Source: Bin55 sp965116055 (GTDB lineage: Bacteria > Pseudomonadota > Gammaproteobacteria > Pseudomonadales > Azotimanducaceae). From it: a DNA stretch of 64,000 nucleotides. The stretch spans positions 682,001-746,000 of the forward strand of contig OZ220466.1 of assembly GCA_965116055.1 (NCBI GenBank), in the 5' to 3' direction. Positions within the stretch are counted from its first letter, which is position 1. Each line of letters begins with the position of its first letter. Below are positions 46,315 to 54,639 of the stretch, one piece after another. A program made the translations under genes and the position numbers. The notes beneath the pieces are model-generated. The model had not been told where the DNA came from. It saw only the letters and a list, made by a program, of their open reading frames with translations, and made no database searches.

Positions 46315-47139
46315 CTAGTTGAAGCTATGCTCGGGACCGGGAAATCGTTCTTCGTGAACGGCGCGTGCATATGCCTCGAACGCGCCTTTGATCCCGGCAT
46401 CTGCGCTTTCCGGCATGAAGTTTTTGACGAATTTCGGCACGCGAATACTTGAGGGAGTAATACCGAGCATGTCGTGCATCACCATGATTTGACCGTCGGT
46501 GTGAGGACCAGCGCCGATGCCGATGACCGGAATGTCGAGCGACTGCGTGATCTCCTTGCCGAGATGGGTGGGTACGCATTCGAGTAGTAGGATGGATGCG
46601 CCCGAGTCTTGCAGGATGCGCGCCTCCTCAATCATGGTGTTCGCTTGTTGTGGGTTGCGACCCTGGACGCGATAGCCGCCTAGCCGGTTGATCGCTTGGG
46701 GGGTCAAGCCCATATGAGCGCAGACCGGAATACCACGTTCGAACAGCAAACGCGTACTTTCGGCTAGCCAAGCGCCACCTTCAAGTTTGACCATATGCGC
46801 GCCTGAGCGCATAAGCGCGGCAGCGCTTTCGAGAGATTGATTGGCAGATGCATAACTCATGAACGGTAGATCGGCCATGATGAGGCTGCTTTTATTGCCG
46901 CGCCGCACGGTGTTCATGTGGTAAACCATGTCATCAAGCGTCACAGGCAGCGTACTATCGTGCCCCTGCAGCACCATGCCAAGCGAGTCACCGACCAAAA
47001 TAACTTCAATGCCGCTCGTGCTGATCAGCTCAGCAAAGAGTGCGTCATATGCTGTCAAGGCAGCAAATTTCTGTCCTTTTTTCTTCATCGCATTCAGTGT
47101 ATTAATAGACACTGGACTGCGCGTCGACTGTGAGCTCAT
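46315..47139 (-). CDS. panB: 3-methyl-2-oxobutanoate hydroxymethyltransferase
   Basis: PanB is the first committed step of pantoate synthesis. It transfers a hydroxymethyl group from methylene-tetrahydrofolate. The 274 residues show L-T-A-Y-D, L-V-G-D-S-L-G-M-V, D-L-P-F-M-S-Y, V-C-A-H-M-G-L-T-P-Q and I-G-I-G-A-G. It needs a folate cofactor, although folK and folP are absent from their usual spots nearby. Upstream of it is a gap of 118 bases to pcnB. Confidence 0.96.
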   Translation of the reverse strand: MSSQSTRSPVSINTLNAMKKKGQKFAALTAYDALFAELISTSGIEVILVGDSLGMVLQGHDSTLPVTLDDMVYHMNTVRRGNKSSLIMADLPFMSYASANQSLESAAALMRSGAHMVKLEGGAWLAESTRLLFERGIPVCAHMGLTPQAINRLGGYRVQGRNPQQANTMIEEARILQDSGASILLLECVPTHLGKEITQSLDIPVIGIGAGPHTDGQIMVMHDMLGITPSSIRVPKFVKNFMPESADAGIKGAFEAYARAVHEERFPGPEHSFN

Positions 47140-47257
47140 AGGTGCTTGCTTAGATCGCGAATGAACCTTTGGACAATCTTAATCAGTATCAGCGACTCGC
47201 ATTTAATTTGTTAGCCGCAACCGCAAGTTTGCGATGTTCGGCAATTTGTCGATCCTA

Positions 47258-48478
47258 CTAAGGTGTGCGGCGGTGATCCATTCGTCCGTCGCGCGTGGGT
47301 TGTATACGGGATTTGCTTGGCGGCTGTCGATTCTTCCACCAGGCAGCGACAGACGGTTTGATTTCGCCGGTTTTAGCCCGAAAGCTTAATAGATGAACGG
47401 CTGCCCTTACACTTGGGTGTGCGAGGGTGCGTTTAACGCGCTTACGACGCTCCAGGTTGGATTGAAGCATGAAAACGCTTTGGATGAACTCTTCGCTTTT
47501 GCGATCAATACTTACAAACTGGCGAGCCAAACGTACGACATCCTTACAAGCGCGCACGCGTAGTTTCCCAACATCAGCTTCTAATCCGCGTGCCGCTTGC
47601 AGATCCTGCAAGCGGTCGGTATAGAGATGCCACAACATGACTGCAAACAAAAAGGCTGGGGATAGCTTGTCACTAGAGGCAACGCGCCGGTCGGATTGAA
47701 GCATGGCGAGTTCGATCAGGGTAGCTGCGTTGGGATGTTGCGGGAAAACTTCCGCTAATAAATTGAAGTCGGCCATCAATTGGTAGCTGGCTGCGCCATG
47801 TCCCGTAAGGAACAACTTAACCAGTTCATCCCGCATACGAGGGCGACTCACATGACGTAATGAAGACTTAGTCGTCGCGATCGCATCTATGCCCTCTTGG
47901 TCTATCTCAAAGTCTAGTTTGGCGGCGAACCGCACCGCTCGAATCATGCGCACGGGGTCTTCGATAAAGCGTTTTTCGGCAGCCCCTATTGAGCGTATGA
48001 CTCGCGCATCAAGGTCGCTCAAACCGCCGACATAGTCAACGACGTTGTATTGTCGTGGGTCCAGGTATAGCGCGTTGACTGTGAAGTCACGACGAAATGC
48101 ATCTTGACGTTGATTTCCGTAAGTATTGTCCAATGTGTATCTGCGCCGTCTAAACACCCGAATCGTTGCGGGTGGTTCTCTGCGATACGTGGCAATTTCA
48201 TAGACCGTGTCGTGTCGGCATACATGTACGAGTCGAAAACGTCGCCCGATAATGGTGGCATTTGGAATGAGTTGACGAACTTTTTCGGGGGATGCATTCG
48301 TTGTTGTATCAAAGTCTTTCGGCATGTGACCGAGTAAGTAGTCACGAATACAACCGCCGACGAGATAAGCGTCGTATCCCGCCCGGCTCAAAGTTTTCAG
48401 TATGCGTTTGAGGTCGGTGGGGATGAGTTGCTTGTCGAAGTCGTCAAGCGCGACAATCTTGGGTTTCTTAGTAGGCAA
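47258..48478 (-). CDS. pcnB: Poly(A) polymerase I
   Basis: PcnB adds 3' poly(A) tails that mark RNAs for decay. The 406 residues have the nucleotidyltransferase core, L-V-G-G-C-I-R-D near residues 39-46 and metal-binding Asp55/Asp57 in D-F-D. The G-R-R-F-R-L-V-H-V segment favours PcnB over CCA-adding enzyme. The C-terminus is basic. Apparent start is TTG at 48478. The dksA-gluQ-pcnB context is typical, but the folK gene that normally follows is missing. Confidence 0.93.
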   Translation of the reverse strand: MPTKKPKIVALDDFDKQLIPTDLKRILKTLSRAGYDAYLVGGCIRDYLLGHMPKDFDTTTNASPEKVRQLIPNATIIGRRFRLVHVCRHDTVYEIATYRREPPATIRVFRRRRYTLDNTYGNQRQDAFRRDFTVNALYLDPRQYNVVDYVGGLSDLDARVIRSIGAAEKRFIEDPVRMIRAVRFAAKLDFEIDQEGIDAIATTKSSLRHVSRPRMRDELVKLFLTGHGAASYQLMADFNLLAEVFPQHPNAATLIELAMLQSDRRVASSDKLSPAFLFAVMLWHLYTDRLQDLQAARGLEADVGKLRVRACKDVVRLARQFVSIDRKSEEFIQSVFMLQSNLERRKRVKRTLAHPSVRAAVHLLSFRAKTGEIKPSVAAWWKNRQPPSKSRIQPTRDGRMDHRRTP

Positions 48479-48595
48479 ATGAACAGTAAATTAGCAAGAG
48501 ATGTGCCGTTGAGGGGTTATCGCGGTGTGACTTTTCGAAGCTATCCGCTGAACAGGTGGGCGAGCGAGTTTTCAAGGTTATACCATCGACTGCGG

Positions 48596-49468
48596 TTAGA
48601 TGCTGACAAACTCCTTGATCGCCCGATGTTTAGGTACTTCCTGTATATTCCAGCGCTCCGTTGCCCACTCAAGGAGCGAGGCAATACGGCGTAGTTTGGC
48701 CGGTGGTTTCATACCGAGTAGCTGCAACGTGCTAATCAAATTCAGCCATGGTGTGTTATTGTCAATGGCGACGGCTTGATCGCGCTTCGAGAGCTTGATA
48801 TCGTCGCGTTGATTGAGAACCGGTATGTGGGCATAACGCGGCTCGGTAAATCCGAGCGTTCGAATAAGAAAAAGCTGGGCCAGGGTATTTTCGAGTAAAT
48901 CGGCACCTCGTACCACATCAGTGACGCCCATAAGATGGTCATCCACAATGACTGCGAGTGGATAGGCGGTTATGAACTCTTTTCGCATAACGATGAAGTC
49001 ACCGTCGCTTTCAGCAAGATTCCCATTCACCTCACCTTGCACACGATCTTGAAAACTGATCCTGTGACTCGGCACGTGCACACGAATGGCTGCAGGTTCG
49101 GAAGGCTGCTCAATTCTGGATCTGCAATAACCAGGGTAGGTCCTTGATCGTTTGAGTTTTTTTCGAGAACACGTACAGTAAAACACAAGATTTTGTTGAC
49201 GCAAGATCTCGATGGCGCGCTCATAATGCTGGCAATGGTTTGTTTGATGCTGCACGATGCCATCCCATATCAAACCATGGTTAGCAAGCGTCGACAACGC
49301 GATTTGCGCTGCTTCTTCGGTGGAGCGCGGTGCGTCAATATCGTCTAGTCGCAATAGCCATTGACCTTCGTGTGCACGAGCGTCGAGGTAACTGGCAACC
49401 GCCGTTAGCAGAGACCCAAGATGAAGAGGTCCTGAAGTAGTGGGCGCGAACCTTCCTATGTAGGGCAA
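48596..49468 (-). CDS. gluQ: Glutamyl-Q tRNA(Asp) synthetase
   Basis: GluQ-RS is a short glutamyl-tRNA synthetase-like enzyme that attaches glutamate to queuosine in tRNA-Asp. The 290 residues have the HIGH-like motif P-L-H-L-G-S (around 14-19), a zinc site made by Cys98, Cys100, Tyr111 and Cys115, and a KMSKS-like K-L-S-K-R-D. It lacks the anticodon-binding part of GltX, as expected. Apparent start is TTG at 49468, 12 bases after dksA. Confidence 0.93.
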   Translation of the reverse strand: MPYIGRFAPTTSGPLHLGSLLTAVASYLDARAHEGQWLLRLDDIDAPRSTEEAAQIALSTLANHGLIWDGIVQHQTNHCQHYERAIEILRQQNLVFYCTCSRKKLKRSRTYPGYCRSRIEQPSEPAAIRVHVPSHRISFQDRVQGEVNGNLAESDGDFIVMRKEFITAYPLAVIVDDHLMGVTDVVRGADLLENTLAQLFLIRTLGFTEPRYAHIPVLNQRDDIKLSKRDQAVAIDNNTPWLNLISTLQLLGMKPPAKLRRIASLLEWATERWNIQEVPKHRAIKEFVSI

Positions 49469-49480
49469 ATGTGATGTTTA

Positions 49481-51061
49481 TCAGCCGAACTGACGCTCTT
49501 CTTGTTCCTCAAGATCCTTGCAGTTTATGCATAGATCGGCTGTCGGTCGGGCTTCTAGACGTGCAATTCCGATGGGATAGCTGCAACTTTTGCAGTAACC
49601 GTAATCGCCATTCTCGATTTTTTCCAGTGTTTCCTTGATTTTGCTGATGAGCTTACGCTCGCGATCTCGGATTCGTAATTCAGTACGGCGGTTATCTTCC
49701 TCTGTCGCCTGATCTAGTTCGTCAGGTAAATTCTTAGGTTCGGAGACTAGCTTACCGTGTGCATCGCCCGCACTCTCGTCCAATCCGTTGAGCTGATCCA
49801 ACAGAATCTGCCTAAACCGCGAAAGTTGTTTCGCGTTCATGTAATCGTCTGAGGTGTCAATTTCAATAGGTAGAGCGCGAGATTCGAGTTTTGACATACG
49901 ATCAAATTCGGTTTCACCGGCCTTTCGAGCCTGCCGGGCAGAACTGGCGGAGGCACGTCGGGGGCGTCGTGCCACTATGCTGAGAGGGCCAGATTCGAGC
50001 GCGGCCGATGAATTTTTCGTTGTTTTGGGCTTATTAGCGGCAGTTGCCCTGGACGTTTTTTTGGTTGTTTTCTTTGGGCTTTTTGCCTGAGCGCTCTTAG
50101 CTTTCGCAACCGTTTTACTCAGACGAGCCTGAACAGTTTGCTTCGATTTTGTATTCTGTTTGGCGGCCGTGCGACTTTGTGGCGACTTCGTAGGCGTTCG
50201 TTTAGTAGCTGGTTTTTTTGCCGTGCCGCTTGTTCGTGTCGCTCGTTTTGGCGCTGTCTTTTTCGTTACTTCAGACTTTACAGCCGTTGTTTTTTTAGAA
50301 GCCGCTGCGGTTCGCTTGATTGTTTTCTTTGTGTTAGTCGGTGAGGCTTTTTTAGTCGACGAGGGTCGCCGCGAGGTGGCGGCAGGTTTGGCCGCCGTGG
50401 TAGTTTTTTTAGTTGCGCGAGCGCTTGATTTCACTGTGCGTTTCGTAGTCGATCTAACCGCTTTTTTGGTAGGACTTGAGCTCGCCTTGGTTGCCGCGAC
50501 GGGTTTTGATTGAGTGCGCGTTGGTGTCTTTTTCACCTTGGCTCTACTACTTGTCGCTTTAGTTTTTTTCGCAGCAGCGTTTGATGTCTTTGCAGTCGCT
50601 CGTGACGTGGCAGCGACTTTTTTCGTGCGAGATGTTGTGGCCGAAGTTGTACGGGTTCGGTTTGATGTAGCTGCGGTTGCTTTTCTCGTAACTGTCTTCT
50701 TAGCCGTCGTACTCGTCTTGCGAGCTGGAGTCGATCTTGCCTTTTTGGTGGCCTCGGAACTGCTCTTTTTCGCTGATTTTGCGGCAGTTCGTTTCGTTGT
50801 GCTAGCGGAAGGTTTTTTTGCTACCGTCTTTTTTGTTGTTTTGGTCGCGCGCGACGCGGTAGTGCGGTTATCAGCTCGTGTTGTCGCAGTCGTACGTTTC
50901 TTTGTTGCAGTACTGCTACTGCGCGGCGTCGTTTTACGCGCGGCACTTGATGCTTTGACTTTGGTTGTTGGGCTTGCCGTAGCCGTTGATTTCTTTCGGG
51001 TGGATTCGACTTTCTTGTTCGTCTTCACATTCTTCGTTTGGGTGGATTTTTTCGTAGCCAT
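49481..51061 (-). CDS. dksA: DksA with long histone H1-like N-terminal tail
   Basis: DksA binds the secondary channel of RNA polymerase and works with ppGpp. The C-terminal 125 or so residues are normal DksA: Y-M-N-A-K-Q-L-S-R-F, a coiled coil with tip residues Asp447, Asp450 and Ala452 (D-E-L-D-Q-A), and a four-cysteine zinc finger (Cys490, 493, 511, 514) with R-L-E-A-R-P-T-A-D-L-C. Residues 1 to about 370 are Lys/Thr/Ala/Ser/Arg-rich, of histone H1 C-tail type. I chose the ATG at 51061 with GGAGAG eight bases upstream. A GTG at 51076 would add five residues. Total 526 residues against 151 in E. coli. Confidence 0.93.
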   Translation of the reverse strand: MATKKSTQTKNVKTNKKVESTRKKSTATASPTTKVKASSAARKTTPRSSSTATKKRTTATTRADNRTTASRATKTTKKTVAKKPSASTTKRTAAKSAKKSSSEATKKARSTPARKTSTTAKKTVTRKATAATSNRTRTTSATTSRTKKVAATSRATAKTSNAAAKKTKATSSRAKVKKTPTRTQSKPVAATKASSSPTKKAVRSTTKRTVKSSARATKKTTTAAKPAATSRRPSSTKKASPTNTKKTIKRTAAASKKTTAVKSEVTKKTAPKRATRTSGTAKKPATKRTPTKSPQSRTAAKQNTKSKQTVQARLSKTVAKAKSAQAKSPKKTTKKTSRATAANKPKTTKNSSAALESGPLSIVARRPRRASASSARQARKAGETEFDRMSKLESRALPIEIDTSDDYMNAKQLSRFRQILLDQLNGLDESAGDAHGKLVSEPKNLPDELDQATEEDNRRTELRIRDRERKLISKIKETLEKIENGDYGYCKSCSYPIGIARLEARPTADLCINCKDLEEQEERQFG

Positions 51062-51211
51062 CTCGACGCTCTCCACAATTAAAAGGTGGGAAAGATACTT
51101 ACTATAAAAAACAATTGGCGAAGAATTTGTTTAGCCGCGCTGCGCAATCGCGAATTACGACAAAAATGAGGTTCGGCGCAATTGGTAAATAAGGCACAGT
51201 GTATTACTTCG

Positions 51212-51916
51212 ATGCATTTTGCGTTGCCGCTGAATTCGGCCACGATGTTGCGTCGTTACAAACGTTTCTTAGCGGATGTACGGCTGCCAAACGACGCGCG
51301 TATGACCTTGCACTGCGCCAACACAGGGGCTATGTTGGGCTGCGTCTTCCCGCAGTTCCCCGTGTTTTATTCCCTTAGCGACAATCCCCAACGTAAATTG
51401 CGTGGCACTTTAGAGCTAGTGCAGACGCCTGACGATCACCTGGTTTGCGTGAATACAAATCAAGCTAATCGCTTGGTAAAACAAGCGTTAGCCAATCGGG
51501 CGATTGTCGGACTTAGCGGTGAGTCATTTCGAAGTGAGGTGAAGATACCTGATGAATCAGGACGTTTCGATTTCGGCAACGAGAACGTATATGTCGAAGT
51601 GAAAAGCGTAACCTATCTACGGGATGGCGTTGGCGTATTTCCAGACGCAAAAAGCGTACGCGCGACGAAGCACGTGAACGCGCTGCGTCGTTGCGTCGAA
51701 CGTGGCAAACGCGGTGTATTGGTATTCTGTGTGCTACATACGGGCATTGAGCAAGTTGCGGTCGCCGCGGATATTGATCCGATTTACGCTGTCGCTGTCA
51801 GCAAGGCGATAGATGCTGGCGTCGAAGTTTTGGCGTTTCGCTGTAACGTTAGCCGAGAGAAGCTTGAGCTCGAGCGGCCGATTGAGTTCCTGCACCCGTC
51901 GAATAGGATCGCATAA
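51212..51916 (+). CDS. sfsA: Sugar fermentation stimulation protein SfsA
   Basis: SfsA is a conserved protein first linked to maltose metabolism in E. coli and thought to bind nucleic acid. The 234 residues include R-R-Y-K-R-F-L-A-D-V, H-C-A-N-T-G-A-M, R-F-D-F, Y-V-E-V-K-S-V-T and F-P-D-A-K-S-x-R-A-T-K-H. The E-V-K and preceding D recall a PD-(D/E)XK fold. I chose the ATG at 51212, since homologues start there. It is divergent from dksA, and its 3' end overlaps the kinase on the other strand by 68 bases. Confidence 0.94.
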   Translation: MHFALPLNSATMLRRYKRFLADVRLPNDARMTLHCANTGAMLGCVFPQFPVFYSLSDNPQRKLRGTLELVQTPDDHLVCVNTNQANRLVKQALANRAIVGLSGESFRSEVKIPDESGRFDFGNENVYVEVKSVTYLRDGVGVFPDAKSVRATKHVNALRRCVERGKRGVLVFCVLHTGIEQVAVAADIDPIYAVAVSKAIDAGVEVLAFRCNVSREKLELERPIEFLHPSNRIA

Positions 51917-52892
51917 CGGCTTCGTACGCTTCAATGGAATGGAGGCGCGCACCGCCGACTTGAATGACACGTGACGCGGCAAAGTTCGCAAATCGTGCGG
52001 CATCGTGTGTGTCTCCATGGGTTATCGCAGCCAAATAGGCCGCAGCAAACATGTCGCCTGCGCCATTCAAGTCAACGGGGTCTACATCAAAAGCATCAAC
52101 ATGCACGCGAGCGCCGCCGGTATCAATTGAACAACCATTGGGGCCTAACGTAATGACGACTTCGCGAGCGATATCGTGTAATTCCGTCAACGCGATATCG
52201 AGTCGATCAGTTTTGCACCATTCCAGGGCCTCCTCTATATTGGCGAAGACTCGTGTAAGTCCATTGCCTATGATCGATTCGAGCTGTGGTCGGAATGCTC
52301 TGACGATACTGGTGTCCGCTAATGTGAGATTGGTGTCAAGTCCAGCTGCGTCTGCGAGTTCGCGAGCGCGACACGCAGCACGATAGCCCGTCGGCGACGA
52401 GGCGAGGTAGCCCTCAATAAACAGACTTCGTGCGAGTGACAGCGCATCGGCGTCGATTTGCATTGGCAATAACTGCTCCGACACACCGAGAAAGGTGTTC
52501 ATTGTGCGCTCGGCGTCAGCCGTGACCAAGACCAGACACTGCCCAGTAACGGCGTCCTGTGCTGGCAATATTTCATTTGTGCCGATGCCAACCTGCTCAA
52601 GTTGGGCGACGAAGAATCGACCAGCCGCATCGGGAGCGACTCGACATGCCAGATACGTTTTCAGGCCAAAGCCGCGCAGCGCATACATCGTGTTGGCAAC
52701 CGAACCCCCGCACATGGAGACAGTAGCTTCTCGGTCCAATGCTTTATTCAGATGCAACATGCGTTCTCGATCAACGAGCGTCATGCGTCGCTTCTCAATA
52801 TGGTGTTTTATGAGAAAAGCATCCGATACGCGATATTCGACATCCAGTAGCGCATTGCCGACGCCAAATACATCAATGAACGTATGATTCAT
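51849..52892 (-). CDS. PfkB-family carbohydrate kinase, adenosine kinase-like
   Basis: A ribokinase/PfkB-fold kinase of 347 residues. The first signature G-G-S-V-A-N-T-M-Y-A-L-R-G-F-G is near 62-76. The catalytic D-L-N-G-A-G-D is near 274-280, with Asp280 as the base. The layout is that of bacterial adenosine/sugar kinases, but the substrate cannot be fixed from sequence. The ATG overlaps the hemL stop (ATGA). The C-terminal 30 residues look unconserved and run antisense to the end of sfsA. Confidence 0.88.
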   Translation of the reverse strand: MNHTFIDVFGVGNALLDVEYRVSDAFLIKHHIEKRRMTLVDRERMLHLNKALDREATVSMCGGSVANTMYALRGFGLKTYLACRVAPDAAGRFFVAQLEQVGIGTNEILPAQDAVTGQCLVLVTADAERTMNTFLGVSEQLLPMQIDADALSLARSLFIEGYLASSPTGYRAACRARELADAAGLDTNLTLADTSIVRAFRPQLESIIGNGLTRVFANIEEALEWCKTDRLDIALTELHDIAREVVITLGPNGCSIDTGGARVHVDAFDVDPVDLNGAGDMFAAAYLAAITHGDTHDAARFANFAASRVIQVGGARLHSIEAYEAVMRSYSTGAGTQSAARAQASLG

Positions 52893-54175
52893 GCGAGCTT
52901 GGCGAATACTCTATCGGCGGCCGCAATGGTCGCCTCCACGATCGTATCGTCATGGGCTGTGCTTATGAACGCGGATTCGAACGGAGAGGGTGCGAAATAA
53001 ATGCCCTCCGCAAGCATGCCGTGAAAGAACTTGCGGTATGTATCGGCATCCGATGTGGCTACGTCAGCATAGCATGAAACTGACGGAGCATCAGTGAAAA
53101 AGATGCTAAACATGCCAGTAACACGATTGATCAAGACATTGAGACGGTGATCGCGAGCGATTTGATTAAGCCCAGCGACCAGACGCTCGGTTTGCTCTTG
53201 GAGCATCTTATATTGGTCTGGGCCAAGCGAAGTAAGTAATGCATAACCCGACTGCATCGCCATAGGGTTCCCGGATAGCGTACCCGATTGATAGATGGGA
53301 CCTACGGGGGCTAGTTGATCCATGAGATGTGAGCGTCCACCTAGTGCGCCAACCGGTAAACCACCACCAATTACCTTGCCTAACGTTGTTAAGTCTGGCA
53401 TCACATCGTAAAGTGCTTGCGCGCCGCCTTGCGCGACGCGAAAACCGGTCATGACCTCGTCGAAGATCAGCAAAGCCTCATGACGAGTCGTCAAGTCACG
53501 TAGTAGAGGCAGGAAGCCGGGTTGCGGCGGGATGCATCCCATGTTGCCAGCAACAGGTTCGACAATCACGGCGGCAATGTCTTCGCCGAATCGGTCGAAC
53601 ACTTCAGTAACCGCTTCGCAGTCGTTGTACGGTATCGTTAAAGTATGCTGCGCGAGATCGGCTGGAACTCCAGGTGAATCGGGTAAACCGAGTGTCAACA
53701 CACCAGACCCGGCTTTGACGAGCAACGAATCTCCGTGACCATGAAAGCCACCCTCGAACTTGATAATTCTGGCGCGCTCGGTAATGCCTCGCGCCAAACG
53801 AATCGCAGACATGGTTGCTTCGGTGCCGGAATTGACCATGCGTACTTTTTCTATTGATGGCACGCGTTCGCAAATGAGTTCGGCCATGTGCACTTCGATC
53901 TCGGTTGGCGCCCCGAAACTCATAGCGAGCTGCGCTTGGTTCGTAACGGCATCTACCACAGGTTGAAAACCGAATCCTTGCAACATGGGACCCCATGAAG
54001 CCACGTAATCAATAAAGCGATTGCCGTCCACATCAACGGTAAAAGCTCCGTTGGCTTCCTGAAAGAATAGTGGCGTCCCGCCAACACCGCGGAATGCGCG
54101 GACGGGGGAATTTACACCGCCCGGGATAACGACGCAAGCGCGCTTGAACAAGGCTTCAGATGTCGATCGGTTCAT
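52889..54175 (-). CDS. hemL: Glutamate-1-semialdehyde 2,1-aminomutase
   Basis: HemL is the PLP enzyme that makes 5-aminolevulinate from glutamate-1-semialdehyde in the C5 haem pathway. The 428 residues include G-G-V-N-S-P-V-R-A-F, N-S-G-T-E-A-T-M, F-D-E-V-M-T-G-F-R and the PLP lysine Lys267 in L-G-K-V-I-G-G-G-L-P. It sits 26 bases after hemJ, another haem gene. Confidence 0.97.
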   Translation of the reverse strand: MNRSTSEALFKRACVVIPGGVNSPVRAFRGVGGTPLFFQEANGAFTVDVDGNRFIDYVASWGPMLQGFGFQPVVDAVTNQAQLAMSFGAPTEIEVHMAELICERVPSIEKVRMVNSGTEATMSAIRLARGITERARIIKFEGGFHGHGDSLLVKAGSGVLTLGLPDSPGVPADLAQHTLTIPYNDCEAVTEVFDRFGEDIAAVIVEPVAGNMGCIPPQPGFLPLLRDLTTRHEALLIFDEVMTGFRVAQGGAQALYDVMPDLTTLGKVIGGGLPVGALGGRSHLMDQLAPVGPIYQSGTLSGNPMAMQSGYALLTSLGPDQYKMLQEQTERLVAGLNQIARDHRLNVLINRVTGMFSIFFTDAPSVSCYADVATSDADTYRKFFHGMLAEGIYFAPSPFESAFISTAHDDTIVEATIAAADRVFAKLA

Positions 54176-54201
54176 GTGGGTTTTAATCTAAAGTAAGCAC
54201 G

Positions 54202-54630
54202 CTAAATGGTCGGTTTGAAAACGGCTAGAAAGACGATCACGACCAGCATCGCGAGAGGTAATTCATTGAAAATTCGATAGAACTTTTGACTTCGGCGATT
54301 CTTATTTTCGCGGAATGCGCGAATCATGCCGCCGCACATGCCGTGGTAGGCGAATAACGCGAGTACACAAAGCAATTTAACCCAGAACCAAAGCGTATGC
54401 TGGTATGCGCTCCAATTAAGCACCGCAAGCCATATACCGAAAAGCAGAGTTAGTAATGCGGCCGGTGTCATGATCGCGCGATAGAGGCGTCGTTCCATCG
54501 TCGCGAGCATGTTTTCAGTTGCTGAATTCGGTGCTTCGCAGTGATAGACGAACAATCGCGGGAGATAGAACATTGCCGCGAACCATGCCACCATCGCGAT
54601 CAGATGCAACGACTTCAGCGTGAGAAACAA
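54202..54630 (-). CDS. hemJ: HemJ-type protoporphyrinogen IX oxidase
   Basis: HemJ is the membrane-bound oxidase of protoporphyrinogen IX used where HemG and HemY are absent. The 142 residues have four membrane helices. Family motifs are the N-terminal L-K-S-L-H-L-I-A-M-V-A-W-F-A with a haem-binding His, Y-L-P-R-L-F-V-Y-H and the C-terminal R-I-F-N-E-L-P. Apparent start is TTG at 54630. It lies in a likely operon with the CLC channel upstream and hemL downstream. Confidence 0.9.
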   Translation of the reverse strand: MFLTLKSLHLIAMVAWFAAMFYLPRLFVYHCEAPNSATENMLATMERRLYRAIMTPAALLTLLFGIWLAVLNWSAYQHTLWFWVKLLCVLALFAYHGMCGGMIRAFRENKNRRSQKFYRIFNELPLAMLVVIVFLAVFKPTI

Positions 54631-54639
54631 GCGACGGTC

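Noticed and set aside
49860..51061. Repetitive DNA considered as a CRISPR or tandem array
   Set aside because: The repeats are codons of the H1-like tail, irregular in length, with no spacer structure.
50514..51107. Plus-strand hydrophobic reading frame that looks like a membrane protein, opposite dksA
   Set aside because: It is the reverse complement of the Lys/Thr/Ala tail (AAA/ACG/GCG codons read as Phe/Val/Leu), so a by-product of composition.
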